This document shows positions 62,201-64,000 of a stretch of DNA of 64,000 nt, one piece after another. The position numbers and the translations under genes are program-made. The DNA comes from Apostichopus japonicus (taxonomy: Eukaryota; Echinodermata; Holothuroidea; Aspidochirotida; Stichopodidae): contig NC_092571.1 of the NCBI RefSeq assembly GCF_037975245.1, positions 248,001 to 312,000 on the forward strand, read 5' to 3'. Position 1 is the stretch's first letter; the number at the start of each line of letters is the position of its first letter. The notes under the pieces are model-generated. The model searched no databases. It was not told where the DNA came from and saw only the letters and a program-made list of their open reading frames with translations.

Positions 62201-62220
62201 TGGCGCGGTTGTGCTCTGTA
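62201..62220 (+). repeat. 153-bp monomer with GGTT deletion
   Basis: GCGCGGTTGTGCTCTG is found where neighbours have GCGCGGTTGGTTGTGCTCTG, a loss of one of two tandem GGTT copies. It is the only such unit I see. The same place carries the GT insertion that separates dialect B from A, so it is a slippage-prone point. Confidence 0.88.
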
Positions 62221-64000
62221 CCTCGAGAGCGTGACGTATTTTGGATCGCGGGCTCGAGACCAGGTGGGGGCAGTTTGCTTTTGCCGCGATCTTTTACCAT
62301 CTCTGGAACTTTAAGTATTAGAAACGAACATAGATTTATATCAACTGCTGTCGTGGCGCGGTTGGTTGTGCTCTGTACCTCGAGAGCGTGACGTATTTTG
62401 GATCGCGGGCTCGAGACCAGGTGGGGCAGTTTGCTTTTGCCGCGATCTGATACGGTCTCTGGGAACTTTAAGTATTAGAAATGAACATAGATTTATATCA
62501 ACTGCTGTCGTGGCGCGGTTGGTTGCTCTGTACCTCGAGAGCGTGACGTATTTTGGATCGCGGGCTCGAGACCAGGCCAGTGCAGTTTGCTTTTGCCGCG
62601 ATCTAATACGGTCTCTGGAACATTAAGTATTAGAAACGAACATAGATTGATATCAACTGCTGTCGTGGCGCGGTTGGTTGTGCTCTGTACCTCGAGAGCG
62701 TGACGTATTTTGGATCGCGGGCTCGAGACCAGGTGGGGGTAGTTTGCTTTTGCCGCGATCTCATACGGTCTCTGGAACTTTAAGTATTAGAAACGAACAT
62801 AGATTTATATCAACTGCTGTCGTGGCGCGGTTGGTTGTGCTCTGTACCTCGAGAGCGTGACGTATTTTGGATCGCGGGCTCGAGACCAGGTGGGGGTAGT
62901 TTGCTTTTGCCGCGATCTCATACGGTCTCTGGAACTTTAAGTATTAGAAACGAACATAGATTTATATCAACTGCTGTCGTGGTGCGGTTGGTTGTGCTCT
63001 GTACCTCGAGAGCGTGACGTATTTTGGATCGCGGGCTCGAGACCAGGTGGGGGCAGTTTGCTTTTGCCGCGATCTCGTACGATCTCTGGAACTTTAAGTA
63101 TTAGAAACGAACATAGATTTATATCAACTGCTGTCGTGGCGCGGTTGGTTGTGCTCTGTACCTCGAGAGCGTGACGTATTTTGGATCGCGGGCTCGAAAC
63201 CATGTGGGGGCAGTTTGCTTTTGCCGCGATCTTATACGGTCTCTGGAACTTTAAGTATTAGAAACGAACATAGATTTATATCAACTGCTGTCGTGGCGCG
63301 GTTGGTTGTGCTCTGTACCTCGAGAGCGTGACGTATTTTGGATCGCGGGCTCGAGACCAGGTGGGGGCAGTTTGCTTTTGCCGCGATCTAATACGATCTC
63401 TGGAACTTTAAGTATTAGAAACAAACATTCATTTATATCAACTGCTGTCGTGGCGCGGTTGGTTGTGCTCTGTACCTCGAGAGCGTGACGTATTTTGGAT
63501 CGCGGGATCGAGACCAGGCCAGCGCAGTTTGCTTTTGCCGCGTTCTTATACGGTCTCTGGAACTTTAAGTATTAGAAACGAACATAGATTTATATCAACT
63601 GCTGTCGTGGCGCGGTTGGTTGTGCTCTGTACCTCGAGAGCGTGACGTATTTTGGATCGCGGGCTCGAGACCAGGTGGGGGCAGTTTGCTTTTGCCGCGA
63701 TCTTATACGGTCTCTGGAACTTTAAGTATTAGAAACGAACATAGATTTATATCAACTGCTGTCGTGGCGCGGTTGGTTGTGCTCTGTACCTCGAGAGCGT
63801 GACGTATTTTGGATCGCGGGCTCGAGACCAGGTGGGGGCAGTTTGGTTTTGCCGCGATCTCATACGGTCTCTGGAACTTTAACTATTAGAAACGAACATA
63901 GATTTATATCAACTGCTGTCGTGGCACTGTTGGTTGTGCTCTGTACCTCGAGAGCGTGACTTATTTTGGATCGCGGGCTCGAGACCAGGCCAGCGCAGTT

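Larger units (their letters stand above)
1..64000 (+). repeat. 156-bp satellite DNA array, head to tail
   Basis: The same unit repeats without a break across the window, always in the same orientation, about 410 times. A typical unit is 156 bp; 155, 157, 153 and 165-bp forms arise from small indels at fixed places. Landmarks in each unit are two CTCGAG palindromes 31 bp apart, TGACGTA, GATCGCGGG, a G-rich run, CCGCGATC, GGAACTTTAAGTATTAG, ATTTATATCAAC and GTGGCGCGGTTGGTT. GC content of the consensus is about 51 percent with clear G over C excess on this strand (47 G, 32 C). Both ends of the window fall inside a monomer, so the array is longer than 64 kb. This is eukaryotic satellite DNA, probably centromeric, pericentromeric or subtelomeric; which of these cannot be told from the sequence. 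I recognise no named satellite family. Confidence 0.98.
38941..64000 (+). repeat. Dialect B domain 2 (mostly 157-bp monomers)
   Basis: The array switches from dialect A to B at about 38,932-38,994 and stays mainly B to the end of the window. The variant set is the same as in domain 1. Isolated 155- and 156-bp units and shortened G runs occur throughout. The window ends inside a GTGACTTATTTTGG unit with a CCAGCGCAG core. Confidence 0.9.

Noticed and set aside
1-64000. CRISPR array
   Set aside because: There is no short repeat alternating with unique spacers; the whole unit is conserved and far longer than a repeat-spacer pair.
1-64000. CENP-B box
   Set aside because: I looked for TTCG, seven bases with a fixed A, then CGGG on both strands. 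The CGTACTTTCGATCGCGGG variant has TTCG and CGGG, but the spacing is four bases in place of seven.
1-64000. Bacterial or phage origin
   Set aside because: No ribosome binding sites, operons or any non-repetitive coding sequence; a 64-kb homogeneous tandem array with layered higher-order structure is typical of eukaryotic satellite DNA.

Overview
The whole window is one tandem satellite-DNA array. I see no protein-coding gene, no RNA gene and no complete mobile element. A monomer of about 156 bp (range 153-165) repeats head to tail in a single orientation from base 1 to base 64000, about 410 copies, and both window ends cut a monomer, so the array continues on each side. The only sequence that is not monomer is a 64-bp insertion near 59,103-59,166 that ends in (AAATC)6. 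This is eukaryotic heterochromatin-type DNA. The host cannot be named from it. The monomer keeps all its CpGs (13 in 156 bp against about 9.6 expected from its base content), which fits a lightly methylated genome such as many invertebrates better than a heavily methylated vertebrate genome, but that is inference.

Monomer coordinates used here start at the first base of the CTCGAG that precedes AGCGTGACG; a clean example is 31,678-31,833. Two length dialects alternate. Dialect A (156 bp: GGTTGGTTGCTCTG and CTCTGGGAAC) fills 1-1,440 and about 9,960-38,930. Dialect B (157 bp: GGTTGGTTGTGCTCTG and CTCTGGAAC) dominates about 1,441-9,960 and 38,940-64,000, mixed with 155-156-bp units. Further variants of 155 bp (one G lost, or GGCCCCTGG) and 165 bp (a 9-bp duplication) occur in restricted places. 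Because 156 is a multiple of three and the monomer lacks stops in one frame on each strand, dialect A produces open frames up to 1,078 codons (+) and 1,129 codons (-) over the same DNA. These are arithmetic by-products, not genes.

Above the monomer there is a layered higher-order structure. Local tandem duplications have units of 4 monomers (622-624 bp), 6 (944 bp), 7 (1,096-1,097 bp), 8-9 (1,252, 1,263, 1,409, 1,428 bp) and 11 (1,717 and 1,723 bp). Long-range copies lie 5-43 kb apart: a leader block occurs at 1, 16.4, 34.8 and 37.4 kb; 20.9-26.6 kb resembles 28.1-35.0 kb; 7.28-9.66 kb resembles 43.99-46.37 kb; 4.15-5.90 kb resembles 47.43-49.18 kb. The order of blocks is shuffled between copies, as expected from repeated unequal exchange or replication-based amplification.

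The most interesting signals are: (i) a tRNA-like arrangement in each monomer (A-box-like element, B-box-like element 52 bp downstream, then a T4 run), suggesting that the satellite came from a tRNA-derived SINE or a tRNA pseudogene; (ii) the 64-bp insertion, whose un-inserted paralogue sits 1.25 kb downstream in the same array; (iii) a CTCF-like GC-rich core in every monomer, replaced in a subset; and (iv) a two-base hypervariable site that marks monomer types in an otherwise nearly invariant unit.
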